NCBI GenBank assembly: GCA_019242475.1
Contig: JAFAVK010000127.1
Location: forward strand, 145,249-209,248
Direction of reading: 5' to 3'
DNA length: 64,000 bases
DNA from: Acidobacteriota bacterium
GTDB taxonomy: Bacteria; Acidobacteriota; Blastocatellia; Pyrinomonadales; Pyrinomonadaceae
This document shows, piece by piece, positions 1 to 10,021 of the stretch. Made by a program: the position numbers and the translations under genes. The notes beneath the pieces were generated by a model, which made no database searches, was not told the DNA's origin, and worked only from the letters and a program-made list of their open reading frames with translations. Every line of letters starts with the position of its first letter. Position 1 is the first letter of the stretch.

Positions 1-1
1 C

Positions 2-1165
2 TCCGAGAGTTTTTCCAGAGTCGCGCTCGTCTCACTCCTCTTCGCCGCCGCCTTAGCGGCCGCGCCCGAGGCCGGCGCACAACCCGCGCAGCAGCCCGAT
101 CCGAAGCCGGCCGCGCAGAAGACCGCGCCGCCCGCCCCCGCCCCGGCCGGCGCCGCCAACACGCAGGCGGGCGACAAGCCGGCCGCCGCCGCGGCGACGC
201 CCGAGCAGCCGGCGACGCCGAAGCCGCCGGTGCCGGCCGCCAACGGCCGCGCCAGCAGCGCCTCGCAGTCGCCGACCGCCATCCTCGACGGCCCCATCGT
301 CCAGCCGTTCGTGGACGACGACAAGCCGCAGATCATCCACTCCGACCTCATCACGCTCACCGTCACCGTCACCGACACCTACGGCCGCTTCGTGACGGGG
401 CTCAACAAGAACGCCTTCAGCATCTACGACGACAAGACCGAGCAGGAGATCAGCTTCTTCTCGGACGAGGACGCGCCGGTCAGCCTCGGCATCGTCTTCG
501 ACGTGTCGGGCTCGATGGGCGGCGACAAGATCATGCGCGCGCGCGAGGCGCTCTCGAAGTTCATCGACACGAGCCACGCGCGCGACGAGTACTTCCTCAT
601 CGGCTTCAATAGCCGCGCGCAGCTCCTCCTCAACCACACGCGCGACAGCGACGCGCTGATGCAGAAGCTGACCTTCGTCCAGACGCGGGGCCAGACGGCG
701 CTCTACGACGCGACCTACCTCGGGGTCGAGCGCGTGACGCGCGGCGTGCACCCGAAGCGCGCCATCCTCCTCATCTCCGACGGGCAGGACAACAGCTCGC
801 GCTACACCTTCAACGAGCTGAAGCGGATGCTCAAGGAATCGGACGTCATCATCTACGCCATCGGCATCGTGAGCCCGAACGACGAGTCCTCGCTCGGCTA
901 CGGCGGGCGCGCCATCCTCGAAGAGCTGGCGGGCGTCTCGGGCGGCAAGGCGTTCTTCCCCTCCACGGGCGCCGAGATGAACGACACCTTCGAGCGCATC
1001 GCGCTCGAACTGCGCACGCAGTACTCAATCGGCTACCGCCCGACGGCCTTCGCCAACGACGGCCGCTGGCACAAGCTCAAGATCAGGGTGCAGCCGCCGC
1101 GCGGCTTCCCGCGCCTCTTCGTCCGCGGCCGCGAGGGCTACTTCGCCACCGCCACGCCGAAGTAA
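2..1165 (+). CDS. Secreted VWA-domain protein, acidobacterial type (5' partial)
   Basis: The reading frame is open to the left window edge. The first visible residues form the hydrophobic core of a signal peptide (VALVSLLFAAALAAA), so only the first few residues are missing. A Pro/Ala-rich linker follows, then a domain with 'VTVTDTYGRFV' and a von Willebrand A fold containing the MIDAS metal-binding motif DVSGS near 490-510. This order matches the VWFA-related proteins described mainly from Acidobacteria. They are exported and presumed to bind metal and protein partners; the exact role is unknown. An internal GTG at 230 would remove the signal peptide and is not a likely start. A second gene of the same type follows at 1459, which suggests a duplicated pair. 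Confidence 0.85.
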   Translation, partial: SESFSRVALVSLLFAAALAAAPEAGAQPAQQPDPKPAAQKTAPPAPAPAGAANTQAGDKPAAAAATPEQPATPKPPVPAANGRASSASQSPTAILDGPIVQPFVDDDKPQIIHSDLITLTVTVTDTYGRFVTGLNKNAFSIYDDKTEQEISFFSDEDAPVSLGIVFDVSGSMGGDKIMRAREALSKFIDTSHARDEYFLIGFNSRAQLLLNHTRDSDALMQKLTFVQTRGQTALYDATYLGVERVTRGVHPKRAILLISDGQDNSSRYTFNELKRMLKESDVIIYAIGIVSPNDESSLGYGGRAILEELAGVSGGKAFFPSTGAEMNDTFERIALELRTQYSIGYRPTAFANDGRWHKLKIRVQPPRGFPRLFVRGREGYFATATPK

Positions 1166-1180
1166 GCGCGACGGGGAGAA

Positions 1181-1255
1181 GGGGAGACTGGGCGACGTGG
1201 CGACGTTTGATGAGGCATTTTCTTTCACCCCGTCTCGCCGTCGCCCAGTCTCCCC
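1181..1255. repeat. Long imperfect-loop inverted repeat
   Basis: Two 17-base arms (1181-1197 and 1239-1255) are perfectly complementary and enclose a 41-base loop. It lies just after the first VWA gene and has no T-run, so it is more like the intergenic word-palindromes seen elsewhere in the window than a classical terminator. Confidence 0.6.
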
Positions 1256-1399
1256 CTCCTCATTTCCGGCAACCGTCGCCCCGGCCGGGGCATCTCTAAA
1301 GTCGTCGCGCGTGGCCGGAGCGCGACTTGCGCCGACCCAAGCAATTCTGCTCTTTGCCCCGGCCACGCGGAGCCTGAGCAACAGGCCCGGAAGGTTGGA

Positions 1400-1446
1400 A
1401 GCCCCGCGCCCCGCCTCACAAGGGCGGGACTCGCGGGGCTGATTTT
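1400..1446 (+). terminator. GC-rich hairpin followed by T-run
   Basis: AGCCCCGCG and CGCGGGGCT arms, with an inner CCCGCC/GGGCGGG stem, are followed by GATTTTTG. This looks like an intrinsic terminator of the first VWA gene. It ends only about 10 bases before the start codon of the next gene, so it could also act as an attenuator. Confidence 0.5.
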
Positions 1447-1458
1447 TGAGGGAAGAAG

Positions 1459-2769
1459 ATGAGACGAAGTAAGTCCTCCAACTCATCGCGCGGGACTGCC
1501 GCGCTGCTCGTCCTGCTGGCGCTGGCCGGCTCGCCGCTCCCGGCCGCGCAGGCGCGGCAGGGCGTGGGGCGGCCGCGCCGCGTCGGCACGCAGACGCGCA
1601 ACGCCGTCGCGCCCGCGCAGCAGTCCGCGCCGCGCCAGACGCCCACGCCGACCCCGACCCCCAGGCCCGCGGCGCCCGTGGGGCCGTCGGTCGTCACGCA
1701 GGACACGCCGCCCCCGCCGCCCGCCCCGCCGAAGCTCCGCACGCAGCCCACGGCCGAGCCCGACGCCCCGCAGCAGGACGCGTCGGGGCAGGAGGTCAAC
1801 CCCGACGAGGTCGTCACCATCGACACGAGCCTCGTCAACCTCCACGTCCGCGTCATCGACCGCAACAACAAGCCCATCAACGACGTGTCCAACACGGACT
1901 TCCGCGTCACGGAGAACGGCGTCCCGCAGCAGATTCAGTTCGTCACGCGCGAGGAGGTGCCCATCACCTACGGGCTGGTCGTGGACAACTCCGGCTCCCT
2001 GCGCAGCCAGATCGCGCAGGTCGTCGAGGCCGCCAAGACCATCGTCGAGAGCAACAAGCCCGGCGACGAGACCTTCGTCGTCCGCTTCATCTCCTCCGAC
2101 GAGATCAAGATCATGCAGGACTTCACCGCCGACAAGCAGGCGCTCGGCGACGCCCTCGACGACATGTTCATCGAGGGCGGGCAGACGGCCGTAGTCGACG
2201 CCGTCTACCTCGCCGCCGAGCACGCCGCCGAGCGGCGCGTGAAGTCGAACGACCCGGCCGAGGAGAAGCGCCGCCGCGCCCTCATCCTCGTCACCGACGG
2301 CGAAGACCGCAACAGCTTCTACAAGACCGAGCAGCTCTTCGAATCGCTCAAGGAAGAGGACGTGCAAATCTACGTCATCGGCTTCGTCAACGAGCTGGAG
2401 AAGGAGCGCGGCTTCATCTCGAAGTCGAAGCGCGACAAGGCCGTCTCCCTGCTCGACCGCATGGCGAAGGAGACGGGCGGGCGCACCTTCTACCCGACCT
2501 CGCTCTCGGAGCTGCCCGGCATCGCCGAGGAGATTACGAAAGACCTGCGCACGCAGTACGTCGTCAGCTACCGGCCGGTGACGCAGGGGCGCCCCGGCGA
2601 GTTCCGCCCCGTCCGCGTCTCGGTCGCCGACGGCCGCGGCGGCGAGAAGCGCATCGCCGTGACGCGCTCCGGCTACACGTCCAAGTCCGGCCAGGCCGCG
2701 CCGCCGACGCCCGCGCCCGCGACGCCGAACAAGTCCGTCAGCACGACGCCCGCCAACAGGAGACCCTGA
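1459..2769 (+). CDS. Secreted VWA-domain protein, acidobacterial type
   Basis: This 436-residue protein starts with a basic region and a hydrophobic signal peptide (TAALLVLLALAGS). A Pro/Thr-rich linker runs to about residue 110, followed by 'VNLHVRVIDRNNKPI' and a VWA domain with the MIDAS-like motif VVDNSGS near residue 175. The ATG is preceded by a GAGGGA ribosome site. The tail is again Pro/Thr/Ala-rich and unstructured. It resembles the gene at its left in layout, so the two are probably paralogues of the VWFA-related acidobacterial family. The next gene begins directly after its stop codon, so they are probably co-transcribed. Family membership is clear; the function is unknown. Confidence 0.88.
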   Translation: MRRSKSSNSSRGTAALLVLLALAGSPLPAAQARQGVGRPRRVGTQTRNAVAPAQQSAPRQTPTPTPTPRPAAPVGPSVVTQDTPPPPPAPPKLRTQPTAEPDAPQQDASGQEVNPDEVVTIDTSLVNLHVRVIDRNNKPINDVSNTDFRVTENGVPQQIQFVTREEVPITYGLVVDNSGSLRSQIAQVVEAAKTIVESNKPGDETFVVRFISSDEIKIMQDFTADKQALGDALDDMFIEGGQTAVVDAVYLAAEHAAERRVKSNDPAEEKRRRALILVTDGEDRNSFYKTEQLFESLKEEDVQIYVIGFVNELEKERGFISKSKRDKAVSLLDRMAKETGGRTFYPTSLSELPGIAEEITKDLRTQYVVSYRPVTQGRPGEFRPVRVSVADGRGGEKRIAVTRSGYTSKSGQAAPPTPAPATPNKSVSTTPANRRP

Positions 2770-3639
2770 ATGAGTGTTGACCCCGCCGCGCTCGACGGCA
2801 TCGAGTTCTTCGAGCTGATGGGCGGCGAAGACCGCCTGGCGCTGGCCGAGGTCGTAGACCTCGTGAGGTTGGGTGGAGGCGAGACTCTCTTCCGGGCCGG
2901 AGACCCGGGGGAGAGTCTTTACCTTGTGCGCGCGGGCGAGGTCGAGCTCTCCATCCAGGACAACGTCGGGCAGAAGATCACGCTCGACACGGCGACCCGC
3001 GGCGACTTCTTCGGCGAGATCGCGCTCCTCGACGAGCAGTCGCGCACGGCGACGGCCGTCGCGCTCACCGAGACGGAATTGATCGAGCTCGACCGCGGCG
3101 ACCTGCTCCTGCTCTTCGGCAAGAAGCCCGACGCAGCGCTGCACATGCTGGCGGCGATGGGGCGCATGACGCGCAAGGCCGACGCGCTGCTGCGCCAGCG
3201 CGTCTCGCGCAACGTCAACGAGGAGGTCGAGGATCGGACGACCGTCGTCCAGCGCGTCGCCGACTGGCTCGCCTGGTTCTCGGGGAGCATGCTCTTCCTC
3301 TTCATCCACGCCGTCTGGTTCGGCGCGTGGATCGCGCTCAACGTCGGGCTCGTCCACGTCCCCGGCCTCTCCGGCTTCGACCCCTTCCCCTTCGGCCTGC
3401 TGACGATGATCGTCAGCCTGGAGGCCATCTTCCTCTCGACCTTCGTCCTCATCAGCCAGAACCGGCAGGTCGAGAAGGACAAGGTGCGCGCCGACATCGA
3501 GTACGAGGTCAACATCAAGGCCGAGATGGAGATCGCGCACCTCCACGAGAAGACCGACCACATCCACGAGGAGATGCTCCGCCGCTTCGAACGCCTCGAG
3601 AAGGCGCTCGCCCGCCCGCGCGAGGAGGAGAGGGTCTAG
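2770..3639 (+). CDS. Cyclic-nucleotide-binding domain plus DUF1003 membrane protein
   Basis: 289 residues. Residues about 10-130 form a cNMP-binding beta-roll: 'ETLFRAGDPGESLYLV' and 'GDFFGEIALLD' are the typical phosphate-binding cassette pieces. Residues about 165-235 contain two membrane helices and the DUF1003 signature 'EAIFLSTFVLISQNRQ'. The C-terminus is a charged helix, probably coiled coil. The family suggests an inner-membrane protein whose state is set by a cyclic nucleotide or similar ligand; no substrate is known. The ATG follows the upstream VWA stop codon with no gap, so translational coupling is likely. Confidence 0.85.
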   Translation: MSVDPAALDGIEFFELMGGEDRLALAEVVDLVRLGGGETLFRAGDPGESLYLVRAGEVELSIQDNVGQKITLDTATRGDFFGEIALLDEQSRTATAVALTETELIELDRGDLLLLFGKKPDAALHMLAAMGRMTRKADALLRQRVSRNVNEEVEDRTTVVQRVADWLAWFSGSMLFLFIHAVWFGAWIALNVGLVHVPGLSGFDPFPFGLLTMIVSLEAIFLSTFVLISQNRQVEKDKVRADIEYEVNIKAEMEIAHLHEKTDHIHEEMLRRFERLEKALARPREEERV

Positions 3640-3664
3640 CGCGTCGCCGTTGTAAAATGCACGC

Positions 3665-5062
3665 ATGCTGACAGCCCTGTACCTTCTGACCGTGCTCCTG
3701 CTGGTCTGCGCCAACGGCTTCTTCGTCGCGGCCGAGTTCGCTCTGGTCGGCGTCCGCCGCTCGCGCGTCGAGACGCTGGCCGAGGGCGGCGACGGACGCG
3801 CCGCGCGCCTGCTCGGGCTGCTCGACAACCTCAACGCCTACATCTCGGCCACGCAGCTCGGCATCACGATGGCCTCGCTCGCGCTGGGCTGGGTCGGCGA
3901 GCCGGTCTTCGCGCATTTGCTCGAAGGGCCGCTCGCGGGGCGCGTCTCGGAGGCGGCGCTGCACACCATCTCGTTCGCGGTCGCCTTCACGATCATCACC
4001 TTCCTCCACATCGTCCTCGGCGAGCTGGCCCCGAAGACGCTCGCGCTGGAGCTGACGGAGAGGGTCGCGCTCGCCGTCTCCTGGCCTCTGCTCGTCTTCT
4101 ACAAGCTCTTCAGTTGGCCCATCCGCCTGCTCGACTGGGCGGGCACGCGCACCGTGCGCCTCTTCGGCCTCCGCCCTTCGGGCGAGCACGCGTCCGCCTA
4201 CACGGAGGAGGAGCTGCGCCGGCTGGTGGACATCTCGCGCAAGAGCGGCCACCTCGAAGAGGCCGAGCAGCAGCTCATCCACGGCGTCTTCGAGTTCGCC
4301 GAGGCGCAGGTGCAGGAGGCGATGGTGCCGCGCACCGGCGTGACGGCGCTGCCCGCCTCGGCCACGCTCGCGGAGGCGCGCGCCGTCTTCCGCGAGCACG
4401 GCTACTCGCGCCTGCCCGTCTACCGCGGCAGCCTGGACGACGTGGTCGGCGTCCTCTTCCGGCGCGACCTCGAAGAGTTCCTCGACGGCACGCGCCCCGC
4501 CGAGGAGTTCGACGCCGCGCGGCTCGCGCACCCGACGCTCTTCCTGTTCGCGACGACGAGGCTCGGCGCGGCGCTCAGGCAGATGCGCGACGCCCGGACG
4601 CACCTCGCCTGCGTCGTGGACGAGTACGGCGGGCTCGAAGGCATCGTGACGCTGGAGGACTTGCTCGAAGAGATCGTCGGCGAGATTAACGACGAGTACG
4701 ACGAGGAGGTGCGCGAGCAGATCGTCGCCGAGGCCGACGGCACCTTCCTGCTCGACGGGATGCTGGCCGTGCGCGACGCCAACCGCCGCTTCCGGCTCGG
4801 CCTGCCCGAGGACGGGCACTACACGACGGTCGCGGGCTTCCTGCTGGCGCGCGCGGGCCGGCTGCTCAAGCCCGGCGAGACGGTCGAGCACGAGGGCGCC
4901 ACCTTTCGCGTCGAGCGCGTCGAGCGCCGCCGCCTGCGCACGGTGCGACTCACCCCCGCCCCGCCCGAGACCGTCCACGGCAAAGCACAGGCCGCCCTCG
5001 AAGCGCTCCTGCCACTCATCAGCACGGTCGCCCTCACGGGCGCCGGGCTCGGCGTGTTTTGA
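3665..5062 (+). CDS. CNNM/hemolysin-C family membrane protein with CBS domains
   Basis: 465 residues. The N-terminal part is a CNNM transmembrane domain (about residues 1-180; 'NGFFVAAEFALVGVRRSR' and 'LGELAPKTLAL' are typical). It is followed by a pair of CBS domains (about 200-335, 'MVPRTGVTALP', 'VVDEYGGLEGIVTLEDLLEEIVGEI') and a C-terminal CorC/HlyC-type domain (about 350-435). Members are linked to magnesium or cobalt efflux and to metal tolerance. CorA is encoded on the opposite strand nearby, which fits a divalent-cation theme. The start ATG lies 25 bases after the previous stop. The protein is complete and of usual length. Confidence 0.9.
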   Translation: MLTALYLLTVLLLVCANGFFVAAEFALVGVRRSRVETLAEGGDGRAARLLGLLDNLNAYISATQLGITMASLALGWVGEPVFAHLLEGPLAGRVSEAALHTISFAVAFTIITFLHIVLGELAPKTLALELTERVALAVSWPLLVFYKLFSWPIRLLDWAGTRTVRLFGLRPSGEHASAYTEEELRRLVDISRKSGHLEEAEQQLIHGVFEFAEAQVQEAMVPRTGVTALPASATLAEARAVFREHGYSRLPVYRGSLDDVVGVLFRRDLEEFLDGTRPAEEFDAARLAHPTLFLFATTRLGAALRQMRDARTHLACVVDEYGGLEGIVTLEDLLEEIVGEINDEYDEEVREQIVAEADGTFLLDGMLAVRDANRRFRLGLPEDGHYTTVAGFLLARAGRLLKPGETVEHEGATFRVERVERRRLRTVRLTPAPPETVHGKAQAALEALLPLISTVALTGAGLGVF

Positions 5063-5066
5063 ACGA

Positions 5067-5164
5067 GTAGACGGGAGCCAGTAGCCAGTAGAAAAGCAGA
5101 CGCGGCGCGCTTCGGCTTTCAACCAGAGCGCGCCGCTTTGTCTTCCTACTGACTACTGTCTACT
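5067..5164. repeat. Word-repeat palindrome between convergent genes
   Basis: Left arm contains CCAGTAGCCAGTAG and GCGGCGCGC; right arm contains GCGCGCCGC and CTACTGACTACTG. Together they can form a hairpin of nearly 100 bases with a strong GC core (5102-5110 with 5128-5136). The stop codon of the leftward gene (5160-5162) is part of the repeat. It may serve as a two-way terminator. Confidence 0.6.
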
Positions 5165-5525
5165 CCATCTTCACGGGCATCAGCGTGATCTGCCAGGCGA
5201 CGAAGGCGATGAAGGCGAGCATGACGACGAAGATGAAGAGGACGACGGGCTCCAGCCTGAAGATCGAGGCGCCCTCGCGCTCGTCGTCGTCGAAGAGTTT
5301 CTCGGGCATGGGCACGCTCTTGCTGTCCACGCGGATGGTGTCGTCGGCGGCGTCGGGGCGCGCGTCGCTCTGCGGCGAGTCCTTGAACCCGTCGGTCTCT
5401 TCGAGCGGCGTGAGGCGCGCCGCCTCCTCGCCCTTCTGCGAGTCGCGGCCGTGCCGGTGGCCGCTGCCGGGCCAGTGGAGCCGCCCCGTCTTCCAGCCCT
5501 TCCGCTTCCCTTTGCTCACAGCCAC
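5160..5525 (-). CDS. Small membrane-anchored protein of unknown function
   Basis: 121 residues. A basic N-terminus and an acidic, polar middle are followed by one hydrophobic helix near the C-terminus (VVLFIFVVMLAFIAFVAW). It is therefore probably a single-pass protein with most of the chain in the cytoplasm. The start overlaps the end of corA by 10 bases, so it is expressed from the same transcript and may be an accessory of that transporter; that is inference from position only. I do not recognise the family. Confidence 0.65.
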   Translation of the reverse strand: MAVSKGKRKGWKTGRLHWPGSGHRHGRDSQKGEEAARLTPLEETDGFKDSPQSDARPDAADDTIRVDSKSVPMPEKLFDDDEREGASIFRLEPVVLFIFVVMLAFIAFVAWQITLMPVKME

Positions 5526-6487
5526 TTCACCTTACGCAGATAGAAGTAGAGCACGAGCCCGATGACGAGCATCGCCCCCAGCGCGAAGACGTAGCCGAAG
5601 CGCCAGTGCAGCTCCGGCATGTACTCGAAGTTCATCCCGTAGATGCCCGCGACGAGCGTCACCGACATGAGCACCGTGGCGACCGACGTGAGCCGCTTCA
5701 TGATCATGTTCATGCGGTTGCCCTGGATCGAGAGGTACGCGTCCATCGTCGAGCCGAGCATGTCGCGCAGGGTGTCGATGGTGTCGGCGACGCGGATGAT
5801 GTGGTCGAACACGTCCTGGAAGTAGACGTGCGTCTCGCGCGGGAAGATGGGCTGCTCGCGCCGGAGCATCGTGTTGAAAACGTCGCGCAGGGGGGCGACG
5901 GTGCGGCGCAGGAAGAGGAGCTGCTTCTTGATGCGGAAGATTTCCTGAATCGCCTCGGGCTGGAAGTCGCCGAAGATTTTGTCTTCGAGGTCGTCCATGC
6001 GGTCGGAGAGCACGTCGAGGAGCGGCATGTAGTCGTCCACGATGGCGTCGGTCAAAAGGTAGGCGAGGAGCCCCGCGCCCTGCTCCGACCTGTCCGTCCA
6101 CTCGCCCCAGAGGCGGCGCGCCGTCTCGATGGCGCGGATGGGGCGGCTGTGGACGGTGACGAGGAAGTTCTTGCCGAGGAAGATGTTCAGCTCGCGCAGC
6201 TCCAGGTCGTCGTCGGGGCCGACCAGCTCGGCCTCGTAGAGCACCATGAAGTAGTAGCCCGGGTACTCCTCGACTTTGGGGCGCTGGTGCGCGTTGCGGC
6301 AGTCCTCGATGGAGAGCGGGTGGAAGTTGAACTCCGCGGCCAGCTCGTCGAAGTCCTTGCTCGTCGGGTCGGACACGTCGGCCCACACGACGTTGCGCTC
6401 GACCTCGCAGTAGTCGCTCAACTCCTCGGCCGGAAAGTCCTGCGTGAACTCCTTCGACTTGCTGTCGAGGCACGTCGTCGTAATCAC
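5516..6487 (-). CDS. corA: CorA-type magnesium/cobalt transporter
   Basis: 323 residues, the usual CorA length. A soluble N-terminal domain leads into a long helix and two C-terminal membrane helices, the first ending in the signature YGMNFE (GMN motif, which forms the selectivity loop at the pore). A short positively charged tail (RKVKWL) follows the last helix. CorA proteins form pentameric channels that import magnesium, and cobalt or nickel less well. The gene is transcribed divergently from the iron permease-like gene at 6625 and overlaps a small membrane-protein gene downstream. Confidence 0.93.
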   Translation of the reverse strand: MITTTCLDSKSKEFTQDFPAEELSDYCEVERNVVWADVSDPTSKDFDELAAEFNFHPLSIEDCRNAHQRPKVEEYPGYYFMVLYEAELVGPDDDLELRELNIFLGKNFLVTVHSRPIRAIETARRLWGEWTDRSEQGAGLLAYLLTDAIVDDYMPLLDVLSDRMDDLEDKIFGDFQPEAIQEIFRIKKQLLFLRRTVAPLRDVFNTMLRREQPIFPRETHVYFQDVFDHIIRVADTIDTLRDMLGSTMDAYLSIQGNRMNMIMKRLTSVATVLMSVTLVAGIYGMNFEYMPELHWRFGYVFALGAMLVIGLVLYFYLRKVKWL

Positions 6488-6523
6488 CCTGCTTCAGTTC
6501 CCTCCCCCAACGCGTTACTTCTT

Positions 6524-6535
6524 CGAGTATACTCG
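6524..6535. promoter_or_regulatory. Perfect 12-bp palindrome in divergent intergenic region
   Basis: CGAGTATACTCG is its own reverse complement and lies 37 bases upstream of the corA start and 90 bases upstream of the divergent permease-like gene. The position suits an operator shared by both genes. No regulator gene is nearby, and a chance palindrome of this size cannot be excluded. Confidence 0.3.
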
Positions 6536-6624
6536 GCCGCAGCTTTTCATGTCAGGGGAAATTCGCGACCGACGCCCGCGGCCGCGAAGACCCTTAGCTT
6601 TCCAACCGCTTCGGAGGCAAACTC

Positions 6625-7140
6625 GTGAGACCGACTAAATCGACATCCCTCTTCACTCGCTTCGCCAAGTGGACGGCGCGGGCCACGGGCCGGCCCACGG
6701 CCTTCGTGGCGGCGGCCGCCATCGTCATCGTCTGGGCCGTCACCGGCCCCTTCTTCCACTACTCGGACACGTGGCAGCTCGTCATCAACACGGGCACCAC
6801 CATTGTCACCTTCCTGATGGTCTTCCTCATCCAGAACACGCAGAACCGCGACACGGAGGCTGTGCAGGTCAAACTCGACGAGCTGATCCGCGTGACCGAG
6901 GGCGCGCACCTCGTCCTGCTCGACCTCGAAGAGCTGGACAATGATCAGCTCGATAAGATTTATGAGGTCTACGAGAAGCTAGCCAGTGACGCGCGTGAGA
7001 AGGCCAGGCGCGGCGAGGACGACACAGGCACGCCCGAACTCGCCGACGAGGCGATGAACGAGGCGATAGGCCAGGGGGAGGACGAGGAGGACGAGGAGGA
7101 CGAAGGCAAGGAGGGGAAAGGGGAAAACAGTGCCGTGTGA
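6625..7140 (+). CDS. Low-affinity iron permease family protein
   Basis: 171 residues starting at GTG. The N-terminal 80 residues hold two membrane helices ('FVAAAAIVIVWAVTGP' and 'TIVTFLMVFLIQNTQNRD') and the family signature 'FLIQNTQNRDTEAVQVKLDELIR'-like stretch (6820-6890). The C-terminus is a long acidic tail rich in Glu and Asp, unlike most family members. Relatives are annotated as low-affinity iron permeases after a yeast homologue, but the bacterial role is poorly proven. The stop codon is embedded in an inverted repeat shared with the convergent gene. Confidence 0.8.
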   Translation: MRPTKSTSLFTRFAKWTARATGRPTAFVAAAAIVIVWAVTGPFFHYSDTWQLVINTGTTIVTFLMVFLIQNTQNRDTEAVQVKLDELIRVTEGAHLVLLDLEELDNDQLDKIYEVYEKLASDAREKARRGEDDTGTPELADEAMNEAIGQGEDEEDEEDEGKEGKGENSAV

Positions 7141-7190
7141 CATGTGCCGAGTCAGAAGCCGTCTTTAATCGTCACTTGTCACACGGCACT
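7129..7190. repeat. Inverted repeat between convergent genes
   Basis: Arms 7129-7146 (AGTGCCGTGTGACATGTG) and 7173-7190 are complementary at 17 of 18 positions. The left arm contains the stop codon of the permease-like gene, and the right arm ends just before the stop of the UbiB-type kinase gene. Probably a two-way terminator built from the word GTGTGACA. Confidence 0.6.
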
Positions 7191-7192
7191 CG

Positions 7193-8962
<1,770 letters not shown>

Positions 8963-8980
8963 GGGACTTACCGTTCAAAT

Positions 8981-9934
8981 TTAGATGACCGAGAGCGAGC
9001 GCCGTACGCCCGCCTTCTCGAAATATTTTCGCGCCCGCGCGGCGTCGCGGTTGATCTGCTCCTTCAACTCCTCGACGCCGGCGAACCGCCGCTCGTCGCG
9101 CAGGCGGTGCAGGAAGCGCACCCGCACCACGTCGCCGTATAAATCGCCGCCCCAGTCCATTACGAACGTCTCGACGGAAGGTTCGGCCGTATCCTCGAAG
9201 GTGGGCCGGACGCCGACGTTCGTCACGCTGCGCCGCCAAGTGCCGTCGATGAGGGTGGCCGTGACGTAGACGCCGCCGCGCGGGATGACGCGGTTGGCGG
9301 GGCGCAGGTTCGCCGTCGGGAAGCCTATCGTCCGGCCGCGCTCGTGGCCGCGCACGACGCGCCCCTCGACGCCGTACGGGCGGCCGAGCATCCGCCGCGC
9401 GAGGTTGACGCGGCCGGCGGCCAGCAGCTCGCGGATGCGGCTTGAGCTGATGCGCTGCCCGCGCAGGCGCACCTCCGGCACCTCGAAGGCGGCGAAGCCC
9501 AGCTCGCCGCTCACCCTCCGCAGCAGGTTGATGTCGCCCTCGCGGCCGCGGCCGAACGCGAAGCCGCGGCCGAGGTAGACCTCGCGCGCCTGAAGGCGTT
9601 CGTGCACCACGTCCCGCAGGAAATCTTCGGCCCGCACCCTGGCGAACTCGGGCGTGAAGTTGACGACGATGGTCTGCTCGACGCCGAGCACGCCGAACGC
9701 CTCGACCTTCTGGTCGAAGGTCTGAAGCAGCGGGGGCGCGGACTGCGGGTGCAGCACGGCGCGCGGGTGCGGGTCGAAGGTGAGCACGGTCGGGACGGCG
9801 CCCAACACCCGCGCCCGCTCGACCACGCGGCTGATGATGAGCTGATGCCCCAGGTGCAGCCCGTCGAACACGCCCAGCGTCAGCACCGCCGGCCGCCCGA
9901 TCTCCGCGTTCTCGTATCCGTGGAACAGTCGCAT
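8981..9934 (-). CDS. ribF: Bifunctional riboflavin kinase/FAD synthetase
   Basis: 317 residues. The N-terminal nucleotidyltransferase domain has 'GVFDGLHLGHQ' (adenylyl-transfer motif) and 'SSSRIRELL'; the C-terminal riboflavin kinase domain has 'GFPTANL' and 'NVGVRPTF'. It converts riboflavin to FMN and then FAD in the cytoplasm. The ATG at 9934 is preferred over a longer frame because the upstream extension is only the translation of the ATGAATG word-repeat that sits there. Confidence 0.95.
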   Translation of the reverse strand: MRLFHGYENAEIGRPAVLTLGVFDGLHLGHQLIISRVVERARVLGAVPTVLTFDPHPRAVLHPQSAPPLLQTFDQKVEAFGVLGVEQTIVVNFTPEFARVRAEDFLRDVVHERLQAREVYLGRGFAFGRGREGDINLLRRVSGELGFAAFEVPEVRLRGQRISSSRIRELLAAGRVNLARRMLGRPYGVEGRVVRGHERGRTIGFPTANLRPANRVIPRGGVYVTATLIDGTWRRSVTNVGVRPTFEDTAEPSVETFVMDWGGDLYGDVVRVRFLHRLRDERRFAGVEELKEQINRDAARARKYFEKAGVRRSLSVI

Positions 9935-9949
9935 ATGTGAAGTATGAAC

Positions 9950-10021
9950 GATGAATGATGAGTGATGAATGATGAATATGATGACGAAGACATATTCACC
10001 ATTCATCACTCATCATTCATC
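9950..10021. repeat. ATGAATG word-repeat hairpin
   Basis: Arms 9950-9980 and 9991-10021 (31 bases each) pair with one mismatch around a 10-base loop. Both arms consist of tandem copies of the 7-mer GATGAAT with variants. The repeat supplies the stop codon and last residues of the hydrolase gene ending at 10013. Confidence 0.75.

Noticed and set aside
1483..3834. A very long open frame (783 codons) on the minus strand opposite the VWA and DUF1003 genes
   Set aside because: High-GC DNA leaves many long open frames opposite real genes. The translation is low-complexity Arg/Ala/Val/Asp and crosses several well-supported genes. The same holds for similar frames at 3515-5122, 39443-41629 and 42135-43706.
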